Notes: generated by a model from the letters alone, not told the origin. Positions 7,973 through 14,972 are shown, counted from the first letter of the stretch. The stretch: DNA of 26,596 nt from Planctomycetota bacterium (GCA_020425885.1 JAGQRA010000116.1:1-26596), one strand, 5' to 3'. Translations and numbers: made by a program.

Positions 7973-8007
7973 CGCGGGGAGGACCCTGCTCGAGAGTCCT
8001 CCCCGCG
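7973..8007. other. 12-bp perfect hairpin, first copy
   Basis: CGCGGGGAGGAC, an 11-base loop, then GTCCTCCCCGCG. It lies downstream of paralog 2 and could stop or protect its transcript end, but no T-run follows on either strand, so it is not a standard intrinsic terminator. A factor-independent terminator, an RNA-stabilising end or a protein site are all possible. Confidence 0.5.
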
Positions 8008-8222
8008 TTGGCCTTGATTCGCCCCGCGAAGCTCTGCTTCGCCTGCGGCCGGCGCGAGCCGTCTTCTCGCGCCGTCACCTCCTCCTACCGGCCGCGAAGG
8101 GGAGCATATGAATCTGATCGCTGTGCAGCGCGCTCCACGCGCAGCTCAGCGAATCAGCTTCGAATCAGCATCCAGCTCACTCGCCGCAGCCGCGCAGCAT
8201 GACGCCGCGCCCCGTACAGCAT

Positions 8223-8257
8223 CGCGGGGAGGACCCTGCTCGAGAGTCCTCCCCGCG
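8223..8257. other. 12-bp perfect hairpin, second copy
   Basis: An exact copy of the hairpin at 7973-8007, 250 bases on. The stems and loop are unchanged between the copies although neighbouring bases differ (for example G/A at 8011 versus 8261), so the hairpin is among the better-kept parts of the unit. This copy is 139 bases past the paralog 2 stop codon. Confidence 0.5.
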
Positions 8258-8395
8258 TTGACCTTGATTCGCCCCGCGAAGCTCTGCTTCGCCTGCGGCC
8301 GGCGCGAGCCGTCTTCTCGCGCCGTTACCGCTTCCTACCGGCCGCGAAGGGGAGCATACGAATCTGATCGCTGTGCAGCGCGCTCCGCGCGCAGC

Positions 8396-9916
8396 TCAGC
8401 GAATCAGCTTCGTATACCGGTAGAACGCCTCGAGCGTCAGGGTCAGGATCGCCGTGCTGTAGACGCGACCGCCGTCGTCGCCCCAGGCCCCGACAGGGTC
8501 CCATGAGCCGAGCAGGTTCTTCTTGGCCGAGTCGCCCTGCTGGGTCTTGATGACCGCGTCATTGAGCTTCTTCTGCCAATCGGTCCAGTGGCGGCCACCC
8601 ATCTGGAACAGGGCGTAGGTGCCGTAGTACCAGTAGTAGTGATCGATGCTGCCGTCCTTCTCGTTCCACACCGGCGGCTTGCCGAGGATCAGGTCGGCGG
8701 CGGCCTTCATGACCGGCTTCTCCTTCGGATCCTGGTTCATGAAGAAGCGGCAGAACAGGCCGACCGCGGTCATCGCCTCGCCCTTGTCGACCGGGAACTT
8801 GGTCTGGTGCTCGCCGGGCTTGCGTGAGCTCTGCTCGCCTTGCTTGCTGTAGCCGTGGCGACCCGTCGGGTCCGAGACCTGGTCGAGCCAGACCGCGCAC
8901 AGGTCCAGCGCCGTCTTGTTGATCTGCAGGCCGAAGAACTCGCCCGACTCGTAGGCCATGATGCACCAGCCGGTGACCGACGTGTCGTTGTCGTTGTCGC
9001 GCGGCTGGTAGCGCCAGACCGAGTACGGGTTGCGGTGCGACTCGAGGTAGTTGATCGCCTTCTGGGCAGTCGGCTTGAGCAGCGTGTAGCGCGACAGGCC
9101 GAAGGCCTCGCACATCGCGTAGGACGCGATGGCGTGATCGTAGATGTAGTCGTGCGACGTGTTGGTGCCGAACAACCCGTTCTCCTGCTGCTGCTCGCGC
9201 AGCCACTTGACGCCGTCCTTGACCACCTGCTTGTAGGGGCCGGCGCGCATCGTGTTGTTGTCGCCGAGGAAGGCCAGCAGCGCGAGGCCGGTGACGCCGA
9301 CGTCGTGCACGGCGTTGCCGGCGCCATCGCACGGGATGCCGTCGACGTCATGCTTCATGAACTGGTCGCAGTCCCACTTGCCGTCCTCGTCCTGGTGGTT
9401 CTTGAGCCAGATCAGGCCGCGGTCGATGGCCTGGGCGTAGGCCTTGCCGCCGCCGCGCTTGCCACCCTTGCCACCCCGGCCGCCGTAGCGACCACCGGCA
9501 CCGCCGCCGAGGCCGACGGCCGAGTTCCACTGGTTGCTGTCGAAGGCCGACTCCTTCTGGTTGACCTCGCTGATCGTCTCGACGTTCTCGGTCTCGGTGA
9601 TCACCTGGTCGGTCAGCTCGATCTCGTCGACGACCTCCTCGGTCTTGGTTTCCGGCGGCGGCGGCGGCGGCGGCTCGACGATCTCCTCCTGCTCCTTCTG
9701 CACCATCTCGACGGCGTTGGTCTCCTTCTTCTTCTCCTCGGTGGGCATCATGACCCAGAGGATGAGGATTCCGACGGCATGGAGAGCCGCCGACAAGACG
9801 AGCCAGGGCGCGTGACGGATCTGCTCCGCCATCATGTCCTGGAAGGTGACCTCGGACTCCCAGATGGGGACCGAGTTGGATTGGATATGGATCTTGGTCG
9901 GGTCGACTTGGGACAT
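8396..9916 (-). CDS. TonB-like anchored protein with squalene-cyclase/prenyltransferase-type repeats, paralog 2
   Basis: A 506-residue paralog of the next gene downstream, with the same plan: cytoplasmic N-terminus, one membrane helix (about 38-57) with SAALH (Ser42...His46, the TonB-family SxxxH), a linker with seven prolines in a row (82-88) then an acidic section (about 90-122), a Gly/Lys/Arg-rich hinge (137-157), and alpha/alpha-toroid repeats to the end. Conserved stretches include KHDVDGIPCDGAGNAVHDVG (188-207), QQQENGLFG (242-250) and WRYQPRDNDNDTS (301-313). The hinge and proline linker would let the domain reach across the periplasm. The start at 9916 matches the paralog; GAGG lies about 9 bases before it. 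A SurA-like gene is upstream on the same strand. Function unknown. Confidence 0.85.
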   Translation of the reverse strand: MSQVDPTKIHIQSNSVPIWESEVTFQDMMAEQIRHAPWLVLSAALHAVGILILWVMMPTEEKKKETNAVEMVQKEQEEIVEPPPPPPPETKTEEVVDEIELTDQVITETENVETISEVNQKESAFDSNQWNSAVGLGGGAGGRYGGRGGKGGKRGGGKAYAQAIDRGLIWLKNHQDEDGKWDCDQFMKHDVDGIPCDGAGNAVHDVGVTGLALLAFLGDNNTMRAGPYKQVVKDGVKWLREQQQENGLFGTNTSHDYIYDHAIASYAMCEAFGLSRYTLLKPTAQKAINYLESHRNPYSVWRYQPRDNDNDTSVTGWCIMAYESGEFFGLQINKTALDLCAVWLDQVSDPTGRHGYSKQGEQSSRKPGEHQTKFPVDKGEAMTAVGLFCRFFMNQDPKEKPVMKAAADLILGKPPVWNEKDGSIDHYYWYYGTYALFQMGGRHWTDWQKKLNDAVIKTQQGDSAKKNLLGSWDPVGAWGDDGGRVYSTAILTLTLEAFYRYTKLIR

Positions 9917-9943
9917 GGACGGTTTCCTCTGATCGGGACGCCG

Positions 9944-9996
9944 CTTCCGGGCACCGGAAGGACTTGGGCCGGACAACGACAGGTGTTGCCGTCCGG
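9944..9996 (-). promoter_or_regulatory. Two strong hairpins in the leader of paralog 2
   Basis: CTTCCGG-GCA-CCGGAAG (9944-9960) is a perfect 7-bp stem with a 3-base loop, 28 bases before the ATG at 9916. Next to it, CCGGAC...GTCCGG (9969-9996) is a 6-bp stem that can be extended by CAAC/GTTG with a small bulge. They may form a structured 5' leader or end the upstream SurA-like transcript; no T-run follows. Confidence 0.45.
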
Positions 9997-10113
9997 TTCA
10001 GGAGAGGGGCGCAGAAGTAGAGCGAAGCGGTGGGTTCATGGCAACCGGCACCTCGGATCGACCGATATGGTGGCCGGCTTGGTCGCCGGCGCCGGTCCAG
10101 GTGGCGGTGGGGG

Positions 10114-10127
10114 GGCGCGGCCGCGCC
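10114..10127. repeat. 14-bp perfect GC palindrome next to a G-run
   Basis: GGCGCGGCCGCGCC directly follows a run of seven G (within 10108-10115) and lies just past the 3' end of the SurA-like gene, in a cluster of further short GC palindromes (to 10140). It could fold in the transcript end of that gene. It lacks the T-run of an intrinsic terminator. Confidence 0.5.
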
Positions 10128-10149
10128 GGCCGGCCCGCCGGCGGACCGC

Positions 10150-11175
10150 CTATCGAAACGGCCTGGAGCGCCAGACTTCCGTCCGATCGGAGGCGCGGTT
10201 GTTGGCCTGCCGCTTGAACTCTGCGGTCACCTTTCGCAGGCAGATCCGGCGCAACTCGTGCTGAACGTCGGCATCTTCGAAGCGACCGGCACGGGGGGGA
10301 GCGTAGGCCAGGATCTTGGCGACCTGGAAGCCGCCGGCAACCGGGATCGGTGCCGAGACACGGTCCTGCGGCCCGGCGAGGGCGAAGTCGACGATGGCGT
10401 CGGAGAGCGCCTCGCGGCTGGCATCGGTGATGCCGGCCAGCGTCGGCAGCGCCTTGCCGGTGCTGCCGGGGACCGCGGCGATCAGCTGGGCCGCGGTGAG
10501 CTCCTGCTGGGCCCAGATCCCGGCCGCTGTCGTCGCCTGCCGCTCGGCGTCCGCGCCGGTGAACAGCACGATCGCGATGTCGGCCTGGCCGGCGTTCTGG
10601 AACCGCGCTTTGTCGGTGCGGTAGGTCTCCCGCAGCATGCGCGGCGTCAGGAACAGGTTGTGCTGCTTCTGCATGCGCATGTTGATGGCGAACTCCTCGG
10701 CCAGATCCGACAGCTTGTCGATGCGCTTCTCGCGCCAGTAGGTCTGCCAGGTGTTGCCCTGCCGCTTCAGCTCGGCGCTGTACTTCTGCCAGGTGCCGAG
10801 ATCGCGGACCTGACTCTCCTCGTCGCGCTTCAGCTCGTCGGCGACGAGATCCTCGACCTGCTGCGGCGTGGCGACCCCGAACGACTTCGCCGACTGCGCC
10901 ATCGAGTGCCGCGCGATCTCGGCGTCGAGGGCGCGGCTCAGCAGCAGGTGGATCTCCGATGGGCGCAGTCCGCTGCCGCGTCGCAGTTCCTCGGTTCGCC
11001 GCAGACCTTTGATCTGGCCGTTGATCGTGCTGAGCATGATCGCCGCGTCGTTGACGGTGGCGACGACGGTGTCGACCAGGACGCGGCCCGGTCGCCCCTT
11101 CTCGGTCGGTGGATTGACCTGGGCCGGCAGCAGTGGCAGAGCGGAGGCCAGTAGCAGGTGACCGAATGCGCGCAT
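10150..11175 (-). CDS. SurA-like periplasmic chaperone / parvulin-type isomerase
   Basis: A 341-residue protein with a signal peptide (MRAFGHLLLASALPLLPAQ). The mature start DTVVATVNDAAIMLSTING (35-53) matches the SurA N-terminal chaperone motif, in which DxIVAVVNDEVIL is typical, and is followed by helices rich in charged residues (about 55-200). The C-terminal third (about 215-320) resembles a parvulin PPIase fold, ending in GGFQVAKILAYAPPRAGRF, but the usual GGDLGW-type segment is replaced by LPTLAGITDASREALSDA, so isomerase activity is doubtful. SurA proteins carry unfolded outer-membrane proteins across the periplasm. Downstream on the same strand is TonB-like paralog 2; upstream, divergent, the DprE2-like gene. 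Other possibility: a PrsA/PpiD-type relative. Confidence 0.75.
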   Translation of the reverse strand: MRAFGHLLLASALPLLPAQVNPPTEKGRPGRVLVDTVVATVNDAAIMLSTINGQIKGLRRTEELRRGSGLRPSEIHLLLSRALDAEIARHSMAQSAKSFGVATPQQVEDLVADELKRDEESQVRDLGTWQKYSAELKRQGNTWQTYWREKRIDKLSDLAEEFAINMRMQKQHNLFLTPRMLRETYRTDKARFQNAGQADIAIVLFTGADAERQATTAAGIWAQQELTAAQLIAAVPGSTGKALPTLAGITDASREALSDAIVDFALAGPQDRVSAPIPVAGGFQVAKILAYAPPRAGRFEDADVQHELRRICLRKVTAEFKRQANNRASDRTEVWRSRPFR

Positions 11176-11220
11176 GCGCGGCGATCATCCGGCCGATGTC
11201 CGCAACTGGCAATCCTGCGG

Positions 11221-11248
11221 TTGCATTCCTCGCGGTCCCGAATATTGC
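11221..11248 (+). promoter_or_regulatory. Candidate promoter of the dprE2-dprE1-like pair
   Basis: TTGCAT (11221-11226), 16 bases, TATTGC (11243-11248), in the 82-base divergent gap, 10 bases before the ATG at 11258. Three of six matches in each box; the sequence AATATTGCTTTT is the only AT-rich patch there. Weak. Confidence 0.22.
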
Positions 11249-11257
11249 TTTTCGCCC

Positions 11258-12007
11258 ATGGCCAAGCGAACCGGGACCTGCATCGTCGTTGGCGCCTCCT
11301 CCGGTATCGGCACGGCTTTGGCGCGACGGCTGGCACTGCAGGGGCGCAAGGTGGCCATGCTGGCGCGGCGCGAGCCCGAGCTGCGGGCCCAGGCCGACAC
11401 CATCAACGACGTGCTCGCTCGCGAGGCCGCGTTCGCCTACGTCCATGACGTGTCCGATCTCGAGGCCGCCGAAGGCCTCTTCGAACGCATCGAAGCCGAC
11501 CTCGGTCCGGTCGACGAGGTCCACTTCGTCGCCGGCGTCAACCCGGAGGTGGGACTCGACGAGTTCGACCTCGCCAAGGACCGCTTGCAGGTCGAGGTCA
11601 ACATGCTCGGCTGCATCGGCTGGGGCAACGCGACGGCCCGGCGCTTCCTGCAACGCAAAGGCGGCTGCCTGGTCGGCGTGACCTCGGTCGCGCAGGATCG
11701 CGGTCGCGTCGGCCGCCCGGTCTACAATGCCAGCAAGGCCGGCATGGACACCTACCTCGAGGCGCTGCGCAACCGGCTGTGGCGGCATGGCGTGCAGGTC
11801 ACGACGATCCGCCCGGGCTTCGTCGAAACGCCGATGACGGCGGGCATGCAGCTGCGCGGTGCGGTCTCCGCGGACCGCGCTGCCGATCTGATCCTGCGCG
11901 CGCGCGATCGCCGCAAGGTGATCGCCTACGTGCCCGGCAAGTGGCGCCTGATCATGTTCGTGATCCGCAACATCCCTTCGTTCGTGTTCCGCAAGCTGTC
12001 GATCTGA
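11258..12007 (+). CDS. dprE2: DprE2-like short-chain dehydrogenase (polyprenyl-phospho-keto-pentose reductase)
   Basis: A 249-residue NAD(P)-dependent SDR enzyme. It has the nucleotide-binding GASSGIG (12-18), the catalytic Ser143 (VTSVAQ), Tyr156 and Lys160 (YNASK). The C-terminal tail WRLIMFVIRNIPSFVFRKLSI-like end closely resembles the tail of mycobacterial DprE2 (RHIPRSIFRKLPI), which sets it apart from ordinary SDRs. In mycobacteria DprE2 reduces the 2'-keto intermediate made by DprE1, completing ribose-to-arabinose epimerisation on decaprenyl phosphate. The DprE1-like gene starts 8 bases after its stop, so the two are one operon and probably one enzyme system. The start at 11258 was chosen because MAKRTGTCIVVGASS is a normal SDR start; the frame runs 28 codons further up without a likely start. 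Whether the sugar here is arabinose is inference. Confidence 0.85.
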   Translation: MAKRTGTCIVVGASSGIGTALARRLALQGRKVAMLARREPELRAQADTINDVLAREAAFAYVHDVSDLEAAEGLFERIEADLGPVDEVHFVAGVNPEVGLDEFDLAKDRLQVEVNMLGCIGWGNATARRFLQRKGGCLVGVTSVAQDRGRVGRPVYNASKAGMDTYLEALRNRLWRHGVQVTTIRPGFVETPMTAGMQLRGAVSADRAADLILRARDRRKVIAYVPGKWRLIMFVIRNIPSFVFRKLSI

Positions 12008-12015
12008 GGAACGCA

Positions 12016-13461
12016 ATGACTGCTACTTCGGACGGGATCTCGAACTGGCGCGACGAGGACGTCCGCGGCTTCGGCATGCTCATCGGCGGCGGCAGCCGGG
12101 TGCTGCGGCCGACCTCGACCGAGCAGGTCGCGGCGGTGTTCGCGGCGGCGCGCCGCGACGGCGAGACGATCGCCCTGCGCGGCGCCGGCTGCAGCTACGG
12201 CGACGCGGCGACCGGCGTTGGCCGCAAGGTGCTCGATCTGACGGCGATGAACCGCATCCTCGCCTTCGACCCCCTGACCGGCATCGCGACCGTCGAACCC
12301 GGCGTGACGGTGCGCGATCTGTGGCGCTGCGCCATCGCCTTCGGCTTCTGGCCCAAGGTCGTCAGCGGCACGATGGACGTGTCGATGGGCGGCGCGGCCG
12401 CGATGAACATCCACGGCAAGAACAACTACGCGCTCGGCTCGTTCGGCGAGTGCGTGCGGTCGTTCGAGATGGTGACGCCAGCCGGCGAGGTCGTGAGCTG
12501 CAGCCGCGAGGCGGAGCCCGAGCTGTTCCACGCCGCCATCTCCGGCTTCGGCATGCTCGGCTGCTTCACCAGGCTCGAGATCGCGACCAAACGCGTGCAT
12601 TCGGGTCGGCTGCGGGTCTGGGGCATTCCGGCCCGCGATCTCGAGCACAACATCGAGCTCATCGAGGAACTGCGCGGCAAGGCCGACTACCTGGTGTCAT
12701 GGCTCGACCTGCACGCCAAGGGCGCGGGTCTCGGCCGCGGCCTGCTGCATCGCGCCGATCAGCTGCAGCCCGGCGAGGATCCCGAGGGTCTGCGCTACCT
12801 CGACCCGATGTTACAGGACGTGCCGTCGCGCCTGTTCGGCCTCGTGCCCAAGGGTTGGCTGTGGCCGGGAATGTGGTGCGCGGTGCACCTCGGTCAGGTC
12901 GGCCTCGTCAACTGGCTGAAGTTCAAGGCCGGCTTCCGCGAGGCGCGCAACTCGCCCTACCTGCAGTCGCACGGCGCCTTCCACTTCCTGCTCGACTACG
13001 TGCCGCGCTGGCACTGGATGACGAAGCCCGGCGGGCTGATCCAGTTCCAACCGTTCGTGCCGGCGGCGGCGGCGCCGCGCGTGTTGCGCACGATCATCGA
13101 GCGCTGTCACCAGGCCGGCCACGTGCCGTATCTCGGCGTCCTCAAGCGGCACCGACCCGATCCGTTCCTGATGACGCACGCCGTCGACGGCTTCTCGCTG
13201 GCGATGGACTTCGCCGTGAGCTCGAGCAAGCGCAAGCGCGACGAGCTGTGGCGGCTCTGCCAGCAGAACGCCGAGCTCGTGCACGAGGCCGGCGGTCGCT
13301 TCTATTACGCCAAGGATGCGGTGCTGCTGCCGTCGTCGTTCGCCAAGGTGCACGGCGAGGACGCGGTGCGGAAGTTCCGCGAGTTGAAGCTGCGCTGCGA
13401 TCCCGACGGGGTGCTGCAGACCGATCTGTCGCGCCGGCTCGGCGTGCTGCCCGGGGCTTAG
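12016..13461 (+). CDS. dprE1: DprE1-like FAD-dependent decaprenylphosphoryl-ribose 2'-oxidase
   Basis: A 481-residue FAD oxidoreductase of the PCMH/VAO type. Landmarks shared with mycobacterial DprE1, recalled from memory: GAGCSYGD (56-63), the flavin-site segment NIHGKN (131-136, His133), GSFGECVRS (141-149), QFQPFVP (343-349), MDFAV (397-401), YAKD (431-434, Lys433 matching the catalytic Lys418) and a DxxRRLG-like end. At the place of Cys387, the covalent target of benzothiazinones, the sequence reads FSLAMDF with Ala396. The family oxidises the 2'-hydroxyl of polyprenyl-phosphoryl-ribose on the membrane face. The ATG at 12016 follows GAGGA, which overlaps the stop of the DprE2-like gene. 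No arabinosyltransferase or UbiA-type partner is in the window. Confidence 0.88.
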   Translation: MTATSDGISNWRDEDVRGFGMLIGGGSRVLRPTSTEQVAAVFAAARRDGETIALRGAGCSYGDAATGVGRKVLDLTAMNRILAFDPLTGIATVEPGVTVRDLWRCAIAFGFWPKVVSGTMDVSMGGAAAMNIHGKNNYALGSFGECVRSFEMVTPAGEVVSCSREAEPELFHAAISGFGMLGCFTRLEIATKRVHSGRLRVWGIPARDLEHNIELIEELRGKADYLVSWLDLHAKGAGLGRGLLHRADQLQPGEDPEGLRYLDPMLQDVPSRLFGLVPKGWLWPGMWCAVHLGQVGLVNWLKFKAGFREARNSPYLQSHGAFHFLLDYVPRWHWMTKPGGLIQFQPFVPAAAAPRVLRTIIERCHQAGHVPYLGVLKRHRPDPFLMTHAVDGFSLAMDFAVSSSKRKRDELWRLCQQNAELVHEAGGRFYYAKDAVLLPSSFAKVHGEDAVRKFRELKLRCDPDGVLQTDLSRRLGVLPGA

Positions 13462-13743
13462 CCCGCCCATGTCGGGGCGCCTGGCGTGGCTCCCTACCCC
13501 AGCCAGGGTTGCTCCCCGGCCGGGTCCGGCCTATGCTGCCGGCCAACCGGAGGGATGCCGAGGCGCCAATCCACCAAACCCCGGTCATTACCGCGGGGTC
13601 TCAAGTCGGGATCCGAAGTGGCCGATGACCACCGGACGTGTCCAAGAACACGTCAGCCCTCGGGACCGCGCCACCACGCGCGTCCGGCCAGTAATGTTCC
13701 GCGTGCCGCAACCGGCGCGCGCCTGTTGTGAGACAAGATACGA
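13462..13743 (+). other. 282-base leader region before the helicase gene
   Basis: No gene seen. The region holds two small inverted repeats: ACCCCG...CGGGGT (about 13579-13601) and the perfect 7-bp pair at 13635-13654. A long leader in front of a DEAD-box helicase would fit autoregulation through RNA structure, which is known for some members of this family; here that is only a possibility. Confidence 0.4.
13635..13654. promoter_or_regulatory. Perfect inverted repeat upstream of the helicase
   Basis: GACGTGT-CCAAGA-ACACGTC, 7-bp arms with a 6-base centre, about 90 bases before the helicase start. Its symmetry and spacing suit a dimeric repressor site, or an RNA hairpin in the leader. No -35/-10 pair nearby is convincing. 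Confidence 0.4.
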
Positions 13744-14955
13744 GTGAGTTTCCAATCCCTCGGGCTCGGTGAGCCCATCCTGCGCGGGGTGCGCGCGGCT
13801 GGCTACGAACAGCCGACCGACATCCAGGCGCAAGCCATTCCCAAGATCCTGAAAGGGATCGACCTGATCGGCCTCGGCCAGACCGGCAGCGGCAAGACCG
13901 CCGCGTTCGGGCTGCCCATGCTCGACCGGCTGCAGGGCGGCGAGCCCGGCCTGCGCGGTCTCATCGTCGTGCCGACGCGCGAGCTCTGCGTCCAGGTCGC
14001 CGAGAACCTGCGCGCCTATGCCGCCTTCGCCGGTCTGCATGTCTGCACCGCCTTCGGTGGCGTCGACATGTCGATCCAGGAGTCGGCGTTCAAGCGCGGC
14101 CGCGACGTCCTGGTCGCCTGCCCCGGTCGTCTGTTAGATCACCTCGAATGGCGCAACCTGACCCTCGAGAAGATCGAGATGGTCGTGCTCGACGAGTCCG
14201 ATCGCATGCTCGACATGGGGTTCATGCCGCAGATCCGCAAGATCTTCATCCGCCTGCCGCGCGAGCGCCAGAACCTGATGTTCTCGGCGACGATGCCGAA
14301 GGAGGTCGAGAGCCTCGTGGCCGACTTCCTGCCCGACGCCGAGCGCGTCCAGATCGGTTCGCGCAGCCAGTCGGCGACGACGATCTCGCACCGCTTCTTC
14401 GCCGTGCCCGCCGCCGACAAGCAGAACGCCCTCGAGCGCATCCTCGCCCGCGAGCGCGGCAAGGTGCTGATCTTCGTCAACAAGAAGATCGGCTGCGAAC
14501 GGCTCGGCAACGCCCTCAAACGCGACGGCCTGCCGGCCGACGCGATCCACGGCGACAAGAGCGCCGAGGCGCGCCACGCCTGCCTGCAGGGCTTCGCCCG
14601 CGGCAAGGTCCGGTTCCTCGTCGCCACCGACGTCGCCGCTCGCGGCATCGACGTCGACGACATCGACCTCGTCGTCAACTACGACTTCCCGCTCGGCCTC
14701 GAGGACTACGTGCACCGCACCGGCCGCACCGGCCGCGCCGGCCGGGAAGGCCGGGCGTTGTCGCTGGTCGGTCCGATGGAGAAGCGGTTGCACGCCACGG
14801 TCGCCGCCCATCTGCGTGGCGAGGAGGTCAGCAGCCTGACGTCCCACTACGGTCGCGGTGGTGGCGGGCGCGGCGGCGGCAAGGGCCGGCCGGGCGGCCG
14901 CGCAGGCGGCAAGAAGCGCCCGAAGAAGAGTGGCTTACAACGCGCCGCTTCGTAG
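13744..14955 (+). CDS. DEAD-box ATP-dependent RNA helicase, RhlE-like, with DESD motif II
   Basis: A 403-residue RNA helicase, cytoplasmic, for ribosome assembly or mRNA unwinding. Motifs in order: Q motif (GYEQPTDIQ, 20-28), I GQTGSGKTA (45-53), Ia PTREL (77-81), Ib PGRLLD (127-132), II DESD (150-153), III SAT (181-183), IV LIFVNKK (242-248), V ATDVAARGID (294-303), VI HRTGRTGRAG (324-333). The tail after about residue 365 is a Gly/Arg/Lys-rich basic tail typical of RNA binding in the RhlE/CsdA groups. Motif II has Ser (TCC, 14197-14199) in place of the usual Ala. It starts with GTG at 13744 (protein start read as Met); no Shine-Dalgarno is obvious. The convergent GroES-like gene ends 17 bases away. 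Confidence 0.93.
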   Translation: MSFQSLGLGEPILRGVRAAGYEQPTDIQAQAIPKILKGIDLIGLGQTGSGKTAAFGLPMLDRLQGGEPGLRGLIVVPTRELCVQVAENLRAYAAFAGLHVCTAFGGVDMSIQESAFKRGRDVLVACPGRLLDHLEWRNLTLEKIEMVVLDESDRMLDMGFMPQIRKIFIRLPRERQNLMFSATMPKEVESLVADFLPDAERVQIGSRSQSATTISHRFFAVPAADKQNALERILARERGKVLIFVNKKIGCERLGNALKRDGLPADAIHGDKSAEARHACLQGFARGKVRFLVATDVAARGIDVDDIDLVVNYDFPLGLEDYVHRTGRTGRAGREGRALSLVGPMEKRLHATVAAHLRGEEVSSLTSHYGRGGGGRGGGKGRPGGRAGGKKRPKKSGLQRAAS

Positions 14956-14972
14956 CCGACGGGGCGGCGACC

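Larger units (their letters stand above)
7880..8412. repeat. 250-bp tandem duplication with a partial third copy
   Basis: Unit 1 (7881-8130) and unit 2 (8131-8380) have exactly the same length and differ at 8 positions by hand alignment (about 97% identity). A third partial copy (8381-8412) runs into the 3' end of paralog 2, so every unit carries a copy of that gene's last codons (AAGCTGATTCGCTGA on the minus strand). Each unit holds several perfect hairpins: a 12-bp stem, GGCGCGAG/CTCGCGCC (8051-8073 and 8301-8323) and CGAAGC-TCT-GCTTCG. As 250 is not a multiple of three, no reading frame repeats across units. With the leader of paralog 1 it fills the 638-base gap 7758-8395, where I see no gene. 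Confidence 0.95.

Noticed and set aside
7880..8412. CRISPR-like array or insertion sequence at the tandem repeat
   Set aside because: Only two long units with no spacers, no target-site duplications, no transposase and no cas genes.
7845..8506. Plus-strand open frames through the 250-bp repeats
   Set aside because: The unit length is not a multiple of three, so the two copies are read in different frames, and the sequence is Arg/Ala-rich without a start signal. The hairpin content fits noncoding DNA.
6246..9916. True squalene-hopene cyclases
   Set aside because: The class II DxDD motif is absent in standard form (DxDxDTS instead), the domain is about 350 residues, shorter than the ~620 of the enzymes, and there is an N-terminal TonB-like anchor.
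9998..12016. A 672-codon open frame on the minus strand across the SurA-like and DprE2-like genes
   Set aside because: It runs in another frame through the SurA-like gene and antisense to DprE2; the sequence is His/Arg/Gln-rich without any domain.
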